DNA of 36,344 nucleotides from an uncultured Bacteroidales bacterium. GTDB lineage: Bacteria; Bacteroidota; Bacteroidia; Bacteroidales; Bacteroidaceae. The stretch lies in assembly GCA_902792555.1 (NCBI GenBank), contig CADAZW010000048.1, forward strand, positions 1 through 36,344, written 5' to 3'. Under the pieces are notes generated by a model. The model saw only the letters and a program-made list of their open reading frames with translations, was not told the DNA's origin and ran no database searches. Made by a program: the position numbers and the translations under genes. The number at the start of each line of letters is the position of its first letter. Position 1 is the stretch's first letter. Of the stretch, positions 1-6,786 are shown one piece after another.

Positions 1-929
1 TGGAGGAACATGCCATACCAGTTGCTGACCTGGTCCTTCCAGTACTGCTGCCAATTGCTGAGGGTGTATTTCTCGAGGAAGCGGTGGGAACCGATAATGA
101 GCATGGGAGCTGCAGCCTCGAAGCCCACACGGCCCTTGATGCCAATAATAGTGTCGCCCACATGGCAATCGCGACCTATGGCATAGGCGGCGCCTATCTC
201 CTCCACGGCTTGGATGGCCTTGATCTTGTCGGAATAGGTGGTGCCGTTGACGCTCACCAGCTCGCCTTTCTCAAAGCCAAGGGAGAGTATCTCACTGCCA
301 GTCTTGGTAGGATGCTTGAGGTATGCACTCTCGGGCAAGCCCTGAGTGCTGTCAAGTATCTCGCCTCCACAAATGCTGGTGCCCCATATGCCGACGTTGT
401 AGGAATATTTGAGCTTGGCAAAATCGGCATTGAAACCGTGCTTGTTGAGGTAGTCAACTTCCTCCTGACGGCTGAGGTTGTTGTCGCGGGTGAGAGTGAT
501 AATCTCCACTCCAGGCGACTTGACCAAGAAGGTCATGTCAAAGCGAATCTGGTCGTTGCCGGCGCCAGTAGAGCCATGAGCTATGGCATCGGCACCTATC
601 TCGTTGGCATAGCGCGCAATGGCCAGAGCCTGGAAAATACGCTCAGAGCTTACGGAGATGGGATAGCAGTTGTTGCGCAGCACATTGCCAAAGACCATAT
701 ACTTGAGCGACTTCTGATAATACTCCTGGGTAACATCAAGGGTCACATACCTGACGGCACCAAGCTTATAGGCGTTCTCCTCGTTGGTCTTAAGCTGCTC
801 GGGGCTGAAACCGCCGGTGTTGGCACACGCAGCATAAACCTCATATCCTTTCTCCTTAGCCAGATACATCACTGTATAGCTGGTGTCAAGACCGCCAGAA
901 AAGGCGACGACGACTTTCTTCTTTTTCAT
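1..929 (-). CDS. argG: Argininosuccinate synthase (3' part outside window)
   Basis: This enzyme joins citrulline and aspartate using ATP, the penultimate step of arginine synthesis, in the cytoplasm. The minus-strand frame starts at 929 with MKKKKVVVAFSGGLDTSYT. The SGGLDTS stretch is the ATP-pyrophosphatase loop of the family. About 309 codons are visible without a stop; the usual length is about 400, so the C-terminus lies beyond the left edge. It is the third gene after argR and the GNAT gene. A 163-base gap filled with period-7 repeats separates it from the GNAT gene and holds no clear TAnnTTTG promoter, so read-through from argR is likely. Identity is certain from the sequence; operon membership is inferred. 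Confidence 0.95.
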   Translation of the reverse strand, partial: MKKKKVVVAFSGGLDTSYTVMYLAKEKGYEVYAACANTGGFSPEQLKTNEENAYKLGAVRYVTLDVTQEYYQKSLKYMVFGNVLRNNCYPISVSSERIFQALAIARYANEIGADAIAHGSTGAGNDQIRFDMTFLVKSPGVEIITLTRDNNLSRQEEVDYLNKHGFNADFAKLKYSYNVGIWGTSICGGEILDSTQGLPESAYLKHPTKTGSEILSLGFEKGELVSVNGTTYSDKIKAIQAVEEIGAAYAIGRDCHVGDTIIGIKGRVGFEAAAPMLIIGSHRFLEKYTLSNWQQYWKDQVSNWYGMFL

Positions 930-989
930 ATTGGTTTGTTATATTTTGGAGTTAACCGCTTCGCGATGGAAGTCTTTTATTTAAAATTA

Positions 990-1070
990 GGAGTTAGAAG
1001 TTAAGAGTTAGGAGTTAGCGTTTCCTCCGGACTTGGCTAAATCTCAAACCTCAAATCTCAAACCTCAAAT
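990..1070. repeat. Two period-7 microrepeat tracts between GNAT gene and argG
   Basis: Positions 990-1017 hold four heptamers (GGAGTTA, GAAGTTA, AGAGTTA, GGAGTTA). Positions 1043-1070 hold four more of a different sequence (CTCAAAC, CTCAAAT, CTCAAAC, CTCAAAT). Between them lies CCGGACTTGGCTAA, a motif also seen near 20,594 and 34,230. Just upstream, 954-968 (CCGCTTCGCGATG) resembles a collapsed copy of the structured element at 20,613 and 27,490. Confidence 0.85.
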
Positions 1071-1092
1071 AATACCTGTTATTGGTTATTGT

Positions 1093-1722
1093 TTAACGTT
1101 CAATGGCATGACCTTCCAGTGCAGCAATTCGATCTAGCACTTCCTGAGGAATTTTGGCGGGCAGATGCTCCTCGGGGTCGAAGAGCATGGCAGTGCAGAT
1201 GCAGAACTTACGATTGCGCTCCTTTAGGACTGGATAGTTGACGCAGCCCTCACAGCCGCGCCAGAAGGCCTCATCGTCGGTAAGGTCGTCGAAGGTGACT
1301 GGCTGATAGCCCAAAGCCGTGTTCATCTTCATCACCGCCTTGCCACTGGTGAGCGAGAAAATCTTAGCATGGGGCCAGCGCATACGGGCTAGGGTGAAAG
1401 TCATGTCCTTTATCCGCTTGGCTATGCCGAGATGACGGAAATCAGGATGGACAATGAGTCCTGAAGTGGTTACATATTTCTTGTTTCCCCATGTCTCAAT
1501 ATAGCTAAAGCCGGCAAAACGGTCTCCCACCAAGGCTATCACGGCCTTGGCCTCCCTCATCTTGTTGGCCACATACTCATGGGTACGCTTGGCAATACCG
1601 GTGCCGCGATCCTTTGCAGCGTCTGCTATGGTCTGCAGAATGGTATCAACATACTTCTCGTGTGTCTCATCTGCCACGAGCACCTTTATTTCTTCAATGG
1701 TTTCTTCTTCGCCGTTATGCAT
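1093..1722 (-). CDS. GNAT-family acyltransferase, probable N-acylglutamate synthase
   Basis: This is a 209-residue single-domain GNAT protein. The acetyl-CoA-binding region is visible around residues 88-115 (GLIVHPDFRHLGIAKRIKD, the V-x-P-x-x-R-x-x-G-x-A motif A). A Cys-rich C-terminal part follows (WRGCEGCVNYP and CICTAML). It lies 15 bases after argR and before argG. No classical argA is visible, and the genome carries argF' at 34.3 kb. By position and family it most likely acylates glutamate (succinyl or acetyl) to start arginine synthesis; the substrate is inferred. The Cys cluster is not part of a standard GNAT fold and could bind a metal. Confidence 0.75.
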   Translation of the reverse strand: MHNGEEETIEEIKVLVADETHEKYVDTILQTIADAAKDRGTGIAKRTHEYVANKMREAKAVIALVGDRFAGFSYIETWGNKKYVTTSGLIVHPDFRHLGIAKRIKDMTFTLARMRWPHAKIFSLTSGKAVMKMNTALGYQPVTFDDLTDDEAFWRGCEGCVNYPVLKERNRKFCICTAMLFDPEEHLPAKIPQEVLDRIAALEGHAIER

Positions 1723-1737
1723 TTTCTCGCCTCCTCT

Positions 1738-2205
1738 CTATTCCCCGTAATGAGGGATGACAGCTTTAAGCATATGATTAATCACATTCCTCGAGGTACC
1801 CTCGCGCAGCACGACGATAATGGTATCATCGCCTGCCACTGTACCTATCACCTCACGGGCATTCAGATTGTCAAGTTCTCCGGAGAGAGAGCTGGCGTAA
1901 CCGCTCGCCGTCTTGATAACGGCCAGATTGCCGGAGAACTCCACAGACTGGAATCCGTAGGTATGAGAAATGACACGCCTCTTGCTCTCATGCTCAGCCC
2001 TTGACTGTGGCAGCACATAGGCGTAGGTGCCACTGTCGGTAAATATCTTCGCCACCTTCAGCGCCCTGAGATCCCTGGACAACGTGGGCTGAGCCACGGT
2101 ATAACCGCTGTCTATCAAAGCGCGGAGGATTGCCTCCTGGCTCTCAAAGGTGTGTTCCTGCAAGAGCGAACGCAGCACTTCCAGTCTTGATTTCTTTGTT
2201 GCCAT
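1738..2205 (-). CDS. argR: Arginine repressor ArgR
   Basis: ArgR is a 155-residue hexameric arginine-responsive DNA-binding protein. The N-terminal winged helix-turn-helix covers residues 1-70, with the recognition helix in QPTLSRDLRAL. The C-terminal oligomerisation/arginine-binding domain contains GTVAGDDTIIVVLREG, with the adjacent Asp pair that contacts arginine in the family. Length is normal. It is first in the arginine transcription unit and has a good promoter directly upstream, in which an inverted repeat overlaps the spacer, so autoregulation is plausible. Confidence 0.96.
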   Translation of the reverse strand: MATKKSRLEVLRSLLQEHTFESQEAILRALIDSGYTVAQPTLSRDLRALKVAKIFTDSGTYAYVLPQSRAEHESKRRVISHTYGFQSVEFSGNLAVIKTASGYASSLSGELDNLNAREVIGTVAGDDTIIVVLREGTSRNVINHMLKAVIPHYGE

Positions 2206-2232
2206 AGTTTTTCATTTTAAATTGATATCGGT

Positions 2233-2263
2233 GCAAAGTTATTCATAAATTTTGGAATAACAA
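2233..2263 (-). promoter_or_regulatory. argR promoter with operator-like inverted repeat
   Basis: On the minus strand a -7 box TAACTTTGC (2241-2233) is preceded after 19 bases by TTG (2263-2261), the Bacteroidota sigma pattern. Positions 2239-2260 form a perfect inverted repeat TTATTC - 10 bases - GAATAA that fills the spacer. Predicted transcription start is near 2230, leaving a leader of about 25 bases. The repeat is a candidate ArgR operator by position; it is not the textbook TGAAT-N4-ATTCA arrangement. Confidence 0.7.
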
Positions 2264-2302
2264 TGCTATTTTATGCAAAAAACGCACCGAAAGATAGAAT
2301 TT

Positions 2303-3415
2303 CTATTCTTTTCCCTTGATTTCCCCGCTTCCCAAACAAATCTTGCGGCCATCATCGGCATAGGGAACATAAATCACGGCAAACTGACCCGGAGCAACGC
2401 CTCGCAGAGTGCGATTGCACTTCACCACATAATGGCCCGACACCTCGGAATAGCCGAAGGTGCCCTCCTCAAAGTCTGGTGAATGGCGTATCTTAAAGAA
2501 GCAGGGAGAGGAACATTGCGAGATATCAAAAGCAGAAGGGGCAGTGCCTTGGCCAGCCTTTATTTCATGCCAATCGCTGAGAGCAAACTCGCTGGCGTTA
2601 CACAGAAGATCCGGGCTCTCAATGTTGCGGGTAACGAAAACGGTATTGTCGTCGATATCCTTCTTCACCACAAACCACGGTCCGCCACCCAAGCGCAATC
2701 CCTTACGCTGGCCCAAGGTAAAAAACCAATAGCCCTGATGCTGACCAAGCACCCGACCACTCTCCCACTCCACTATGTTGCCCTGTCGCTCGCCAAGGTA
2801 GTGACGGAGCAAGGCATTATAAGTGGTATTGCCAAGAAAGCAGATGCCCTGACTGTCCTTGCGATGGGCAGGAGCCAGGCCGTAGCGCTCAGCAATGGCA
2901 CGCACCTCACTCTTCTGCATCAGACCGATGGGGAAGTCGAGCACGCTGAGCTGGTCGGGAGTGATTTGGCAAAGGAAGTCCGTCTGGTCCTTGACGGGGT
3001 CAGGCGAGGTTGCGAGATACTTCACGCCATCCAGAGTGACCGTGGAGGCATAATGCCCCGTGGCAATGCTGTCAAAGAGATGGCCTACCCTATCATAGAA
3101 ACAGCCGAACTTAATCAGGCTGTTGCACATTACGTCGGGATTGGGGGTAAGCCCCTTCTTCACTCTGTCGATAAGATAGCCCACCACCTGCTCCCAGTAG
3201 TCACGGTGGAGGTCAACAGTCTCCACCTTAAGCCCGTACTGGCGGGCCAGAAGGTTAACCATCTCAAGATCCTCCTCCATCGTACACGAAAACTCACTGT
3301 CCTCGTGCGCGCCTATGATTATATAAAATAAGGTAGGCTTCTCCCCTCTTTCACAAAGCAGATGAGTAGCCACGGCGCTGTCAACGCCCCCCGAAGCAAG
3401 CAAAGCAATATTCAT
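2303..3415 (-). CDS. mnmA: tRNA 2-thiouridylase MnmA
   Basis: MnmA thiolates U34 of tRNAs for Lys, Glu and Gln using ATP and a persulfide. The 370-residue protein begins MNIALLASGGVDSA, whose SGGVDSA is the PP-loop. The two catalytic cysteines are visible: C97 in PDVMCNSLIKF and C192 in DSQGICFLG. The C-terminal beta-barrel is complete. The frame stays open 36 codons further upstream, but that extension is a low-complexity Phe/Ser stretch translated from hexamer repeats, so the start at 3415 is preferred. A -7 box ends 4 bases before the ATG, which suggests a leaderless mRNA. The gene ends 97 bases before argR. Confidence 0.95.
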   Translation of the reverse strand: MNIALLASGGVDSAVATHLLCERGEKPTLFYIIIGAHEDSEFSCTMEEDLEMVNLLARQYGLKVETVDLHRDYWEQVVGYLIDRVKKGLTPNPDVMCNSLIKFGCFYDRVGHLFDSIATGHYASTVTLDGVKYLATSPDPVKDQTDFLCQITPDQLSVLDFPIGLMQKSEVRAIAERYGLAPAHRKDSQGICFLGNTTYNALLRHYLGERQGNIVEWESGRVLGQHQGYWFFTLGQRKGLRLGGGPWFVVKKDIDDNTVFVTRNIESPDLLCNASEFALSDWHEIKAGQGTAPSAFDISQCSSPCFFKIRHSPDFEEGTFGYSEVSGHYVVKCNRTLRGVAPGQFAVIYVPYADDGRKICLGSGEIKGKE

Positions 3416-3418
3416 ACT

Positions 3419-3427
3419 GCAAAAGTA
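3419..3427 (-). promoter_or_regulatory. -7 promoter box abutting the mnmA start
   Basis: Minus-strand TACTTTTGC matches TAnnTTTG and lies three bases from the ATG at 3415. With usual Bacteroidota spacing the first transcribed base would fall at or next to the A of ATG. No good -33 TTG is visible 19-21 bases upstream, so this is a moderate call. Confidence 0.5.
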
Positions 3428-3457
3428 CGATAAAAAATGAAAATGGAAACGAATTAA

Positions 3458-3570
3458 CGAAAACGAAAACGAAAACGAAAACAAAAATCCGTTAGATCCG
3501 TGCAAACTGTGTTTTTTAACCACGGATTATTCCGATTGAACGGACAAGTTAACGAAAACGAAAACGAAAA
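3458..3570. repeat. Hexamer repeats flanking a nested inverted repeat
   Basis: Four CGAAAA hexamers (3458-3481) and three more (3553-3570) flank a nested palindrome. The outer arms are TCCGTT (3488-3493) and AACGGA (3539-3544). The inner arms are ATCCGTG (3496-3502) and CACGGAT (3521-3527), with an 18-base loop. No gene is supported in 3416-3665. Confidence 0.8.
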
Positions 3571-3629
3571 AATATGCGTATTCTGCTTTTATCTGCGTAT
3601 TCTGTGCGTCGCGAAACGACAAAATAATC

Positions 3630-3638
3630 TATCTTTGC
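3630..3638 (+). promoter_or_regulatory. -7 promoter box for the 3666 lipoprotein gene
   Basis: TATCTTTGC matches TAnnTTTG and would start transcription near 3641, about 25 bases before the ATG. The -33 region is weak. Confidence 0.55.
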
Positions 3639-3665
3639 ATTGCATAACTTCTAATCTGACAAAAA

Positions 3666-4016
3666 ATGAAAAAAATCATCCTCATTGCCATTGCAGCCTT
3701 TGGACTCATGGCCTGCGGCGAACAAAGCAAGTATGATGCCGCCCTCGACCAGTACGAAGACCTCATCGACCAGACCATCGAAGCCATCAAGAACGGTGAC
3801 CAGACGGCTGCTGATAATCTTAACCGCAAGATTACCGACATCGGCCCCACCATTCAGGAGATAGACGCCAAGGGCACCAGCGAACAGAAGAAACGAAAAA
3901 AGGACCTGGAGGTGAAGTTCGTGGGAGCACTGTTTCAGGGTGTAAACCCTAACGACAACAATACCGACATCGACCGCGGACAGATGGGAGAAATCACCGA
4001 TGATGCCGACGAATAA
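3666..4016 (+). CDS. Small lipoprotein of unknown function
   Basis: The 116-residue protein has a type II signal peptide with lipobox LMAC (Cys17). A mostly helical, charged segment follows (residues 22-90, spaced Leu/Ile with many Asp, Glu and Lys) and then an acidic C-terminus. It is probably anchored in a membrane on the periplasmic side. It has its own -7 box and faces aspS convergently across a repeat-rich gap. It resembles short Bacteroidales lipoproteins without assigned function; no catalytic motif is seen. Confidence 0.8.
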   Translation: MKKIILIAIAAFGLMACGEQSKYDAALDQYEDLIDQTIEAIKNGDQTAADNLNRKITDIGPTIQEIDAKGTSEQKKRKKDLEVKFVGALFQGVNPNDNNTDIDRGQMGEITDDADE

Positions 4017-4052
4017 AACCACGGGGAACGGTCAGGCTGCAATGTAGTAACA

Positions 4053-4080
4053 ATATTGGGCGCTTTTTGGCGACCAATAT
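4053..4080 (+). terminator. Hairpin after the 3666 lipoprotein gene, possible terminator
   Basis: ATATTGG (4053-4059) pairs with CCAATAT (4074-4080) and CGC (4061-4063) with GCG (4070-4072), with one G/A mismatch and a T-rich loop. A T run follows at 4091-4096, inside the first unit of the 21-nt repeat. Terminator function is inferred. Confidence 0.45.
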
Positions 4081-4081
4081 C

Positions 4082-4228
4082 GCGCGAATATTTTTTCTAA
4101 TTGCGAGAACATTTTTCCTCATCGCGAGAACATTTTTTCTAAATGCGCAGAGGTGTTCGGTTTCGGCGCGATTAGATTTGACTTGTGCGCGATTAGATTT
4201 CGTTTCGGCGCGATTAGATTTGACTTCC
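4082..4228 (+). repeat. 21-nt tandem repeat, locus 1 (seven units)
   Basis: Seven consecutive units of exactly 21 bases start at 4082, 4103, 4124, 4145, 4166, 4187 and 4208, each beginning GCG. The last three share the core GCGCGATTAGATTT. The fourth (GCGCAGAGGTGTTCGG) also begins the copy at 21,253. The first three are an AT-rich variant (GCGAGAACATTTTT). A short open frame crosses the array, but the repeats at 36.3 kb read in another frame, so coding is unlikely. The 329-base gap 4017-4345 holds only this array, the hairpin before it and the aspS terminator. Confidence 0.9.
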
Positions 4229-4265
4229 TCGCGACTATGTGACGACTGAGCCTGTCCATAAGAAA

Positions 4266-4298
4266 GTCCGCCAAAAGCGCAGAATGCTTTTGGCGGAC
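4266..4298 (-). terminator. Rho-independent terminator of aspS
   Basis: A perfect 13-bp stem (GTCCGCCAAAAGC with GCTTTTGGCGGAC) and a 7-base loop lie 48 bases beyond the aspS stop. On the minus strand it is followed by TTTCTT. Confidence 0.8.
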
Positions 4299-4345
4299 AT
4301 TGGTTTATCAGTGGCAGAAAATACTGCCATATGGTCAGCGAAAGA

Positions 4346-6112
4346 TTACTTTTCCGTAGGCGCCAGCATCAGCTTGAGCTCGTCGAGCTGTGCCTGGTCA
4401 ACGGCAGAGGGTGCGTCAAGCATCACATCGCGACCGGAGTTGTTCTTGGGGAATGCTATGCAGTCGCGGATGGAGTCGAGTCCGGCAAAGAGGCTTACGA
4501 AGCGGTCAAGGCCGTAGGCAAGGCCTCCATGAGGCGGTGCGCCGTACTTAAAGGCGTTCATCAGGAAGCCAAACTGCTCCTGTGCCTTCTCCGGAGTAAA
4601 GCCGAGCACCTCGAATATCTTGGCCTGCAGCACTGCATCGTGGATACGGATGGAGCCGCCGCCCACCTCAACGCCGTTGCATACCATATCGTAGGCATCG
4701 GCCAGTACAGAGGCAGGATCGGTGTCGAGCTTGGGCACGTCGCAAGGCTTGGGGGCAGTGAACGGATGGTGCATGGCCATGAGGCGCTGCTCCTCGTCGC
4801 TCCATTCAAACATCGGGAAGTCAACAACCCAAAGGAGGGCAAACTTATCCTTGTCGCGCAAGCCGAGACGGTCGCCCATCAGGAGGCGCAGCTCACACAG
4901 CTGCTTGCGGGCCTTCATGGCGTCGGGGCCGCTGATGATGAGGATAAGGTCGCCGGGGGCTGCCTGCATCTTGGCTGCCAGAGCGTTGAGCACCTCGGAG
5001 CTATAGAACTTATCGACGGAGCTCTTGACACTGCCATCCTCGCCCACCCGGGCATAGACAAGGCCCTTGGCGCCGATCTGCGGACTCTTGACGAAGTTGG
5101 TAAGCTCGTCAATCTGCTTGCGGGTGTAGGCGGCGCATCCCTTGGCGCAAATGCCGCCGATATACTCTGCCTCGTTGAACACGGCAAACTCGCCGGTGCC
5201 CTTGAGGACATCCATCAGTTCAACAAACTCCATGCCGAAGCGAAGGTCGGGCTTGTCGGAGCCGAAGCGGGTCATGGCCTCCAGCCATGGCATACGCTGG
5301 AAGGGCTGGTCGCCGAGGTCTATGCCGCGCACCTCCCTGAAGAGATACTTGGTCATTTCCTCAAAGGTGCGGATGATGTCATCCTGCTCCACGAAGCTCA
5401 TCTCGCAGTCAATCTGGGTAAACTCAGGCTGACGGTCGGCACGAAGGTCCTCATCGCGGAAGCACTTGACAATCTGGAAGTAGCGGTCCATGCCAGCCAC
5501 CATCAGCAGCTGCTTGAGCGTCTGGGGGCTCTGAGGCAGGGCATAGAACTGGCCGGGGTTCATGCGGGAGGGCACGATGAAGTCGCGGGCTCCCTCGGGA
5601 GTGGAACCCACCAGCACGGGAGTCTCAATCTCCAAGAAGCCCTTGGAGTCAAGGAAATGCCTTACCGCAAGGCAGAACTTGTGACGCAGCTCCAGGTTGG
5701 CCCTGACATTGCTGCGACGCAAGTCCAGGTAGCGGTACTTCATGCGCAGCTCATCGCCGCCGTCAGTATTCTCCTCGATGGTGAAGGGCGGAGTAAGGCT
5801 GGCATTAAGCACCTTGAGGGTGCTGACGATTATCTCAATATCGCCTGTGGGCATCTTGGGATTCTTGTTGTAGCGCTCATTGACGGTGCCCACCACCTGA
5901 ATGACAAACTCGCGCCCCAGCTTGTTGGCCTCATCGCACAGGCCCTTGTCGGCCTCTTCGTTAAAAACAAGCTGCGTGATACCGTAGCGGTCGCGGAGGT
6001 CAACGAATGTCATGCCTCCCATCTTGCGGGTTCTCTGTACCCAGCCCGCCAAGGTTACCTGCTGGCCTACATCGCTGATGCGCAACTGGCCACATGTCGT
6101 AGTTCTATACAT
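4346..6112 (-). CDS. aspS: Aspartyl-tRNA synthetase
   Basis: This class II synthetase charges tRNA-Asp in the cytoplasm. The 588-residue length and order are those of the bacterial type. An N-terminal OB-fold anticodon domain ([18 protein letters not shown]) comes first, then motif 2 ([18 protein letters not shown]), a GAD-type insertion around residues 290-410, and motif 3 near the end ([10 protein letters not shown]). It has its own promoter box and a strong terminator, so it is probably monocistronic. A long open frame on the opposite strand across the gene is a codon-usage shadow. Confidence 0.97.
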   Translation of the reverse strand: MYRTTTCGQLRISDVGQQVTLAGWVQRTRKMGGMTFVDLRDRYGITQLVFNEEADKGLCDEANKLGREFVIQVVGTVNERYNKNPKMPTGDIEIIVSTLKVLNASLTPPFTIEENTDGGDELRMKYRYLDLRRSNVRANLELRHKFCLAVRHFLDSKGFLEIETPVLVGSTPEGARDFIVPSRMNPGQFYALPQSPQTLKQLLMVAGMDRYFQIVKCFRDEDLRADRQPEFTQIDCEMSFVEQDDIIRTFEEMTKYLFREVRGIDLGDQPFQRMPWLEAMTRFGSDKPDLRFGMEFVELMDVLKGTGEFAVFNEAEYIGGICAKGCAAYTRKQIDELTNFVKSPQIGAKGLVYARVGEDGSVKSSVDKFYSSEVLNALAAKMQAAPGDLILIISGPDAMKARKQLCELRLLMGDRLGLRDKDKFALLWVVDFPMFEWSDEEQRLMAMHHPFTAPKPCDVPKLDTDPASVLADAYDMVCNGVEVGGGSIRIHDAVLQAKIFEVLGFTPEKAQEQFGFLMNAFKYGAPPHGGLAYGLDRFVSLFAGLDSIRDCIAFPKNNSGRDVMLDAPSAVDQAQLDELKLMLAPTEK

Positions 6113-6120
6113 GATTTTTA

Positions 6121-6188
6121 TTTACAATTTCACTATTTACAATTTATTTACAATTTAATTTTGATTTACAATTTCACAAATTACAATT
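6121..6188. repeat. TTTACAATT repeats in the aspS leader
   Basis: Five copies of (T/A)TTACAATT start near 6121, 6136, 6147, 6165 and 6180. The segment 6164-6188, read in the gene direction, closely matches the leader of argF' at 34,242-34,274. Confidence 0.75.
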
Positions 6189-6193
6189 GGTTG

Positions 6194-6201
6194 CAAAAGT
6201 A
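6194..6201 (-). promoter_or_regulatory. -7 promoter box of aspS
   Basis: Minus-strand TACTTTTG matches TAnnTTTG and predicts a leader of about 78 bases containing the TTTACAATT repeats. The -33 region is poor. Confidence 0.5.
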
Positions 6202-6249
6202 ATGTTTTTTTAGAAGTATGGAGTAATTTGATAGGAGAAATTGGATATA

Positions 6250-6774
6250 TCAGGGGCAAGTGGTAAGGGGATTGGAACAAATCATGTCCTGCGTTATCCA
6301 TCCGGTGTGCTTGCCGTCAAGGCTGACTATCTTCACCCATTCGCCCTTCAGTTCAAGGGGGTGATAGCCTACCTCATGGTCCACAACGGACGTCACCTTG
6401 CCCTTGGTGCTGGGCGTGGCGCGTAACTTATGGCTGCCACCGACGAGACTGAAGCCGATGCAGCTGTAGTGAACCCAATAGCCGGTGGTGGAACCCTTGA
6501 GGCTGGTGGGCTTGGAGTCAGGATTGGTGTCGGGAACAGCATCGTAGTACTCGCCGTCGTCAATACGCCACCAGCCATTACGCGGATGGCTGACAAAGAG
6601 AATCCACTCGCCGTCAACGGGGATCTTGTCCACGACCTTGCCCTTGGGAGAATTTCGGACATTGGTGTCGGTGCCCGTTGGGTCAAGGATATAGACTTCC
6701 AATGAATTGTCGGTCTGCGCCATGGCGAAGATGCCTGACACGAACATAAGGGAAAGAAGGATGATGTGTTTCAT
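6250..6774 (-). CDS. Secreted protein with two SH3-like domains
   Basis: The 174-residue protein has a signal peptide (about residues 1-19, ending FAMAQ). Two bacterial SH3 (SH3b) repeats follow: the first around residues 25-80 (TNVRNSPKGKVVDKIP, GWWRIDDG), the second around 110-165 (LRATPSTKGKVTSVV, GEWVKIVSLDGKHTGWI). Such domains usually bind peptides or cell-wall material; the ligand here is unknown. It lies 12 bases after batE and is probably the last gene of the bat operon. BatE itself ends in an SH3 domain, so this may be a duplicated or expanded relative. Confidence 0.8.
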   Translation of the reverse strand: MKHIILLSLMFVSGIFAMAQTDNSLEVYILDPTGTDTNVRNSPKGKVVDKIPVDGEWILFVSHPRNGWWRIDDGEYYDAVPDTNPDSKPTSLKGSTTGYWVHYSCIGFSLVGGSHKLRATPSTKGKVTSVVDHEVGYHPLELKGEWVKIVSLDGKHTGWITQDMICSNPLTTCP

Positions 6775-6786
6775 ATCTATAACATT

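Noticed and set aside
3416-3523. 36-residue N-terminal extension of MnmA
   Set aside because: It is Phe/Ser low complexity translated from CGAAAA repeats, and the conserved protein starts at MNIALLASGG.
4082-4228. CRISPR array
   Set aside because: The 21-nt units are directly abutting without unique spacers, and no cas genes are in the window.
4067-4249. Short open frame with seven-residue repeats over the 21-nt array
   Set aside because: The same DNA repeat at 36.3 kb is read in a different frame (36159-36341), and the locus 2 copy is not open, so the DNA or RNA is conserved and not a peptide.
4331-6202. Long plus-strand open frame (623 codons) opposite aspS
   Set aside because: It is fully antisense to a complete, motif-bearing AspS and has no recognisable domain; high-GC codon usage creates such shadows. 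Similar long antisense frames opposite the C10 peptidase (17971-19305), moxR, galM and addB were dropped for the same reason.
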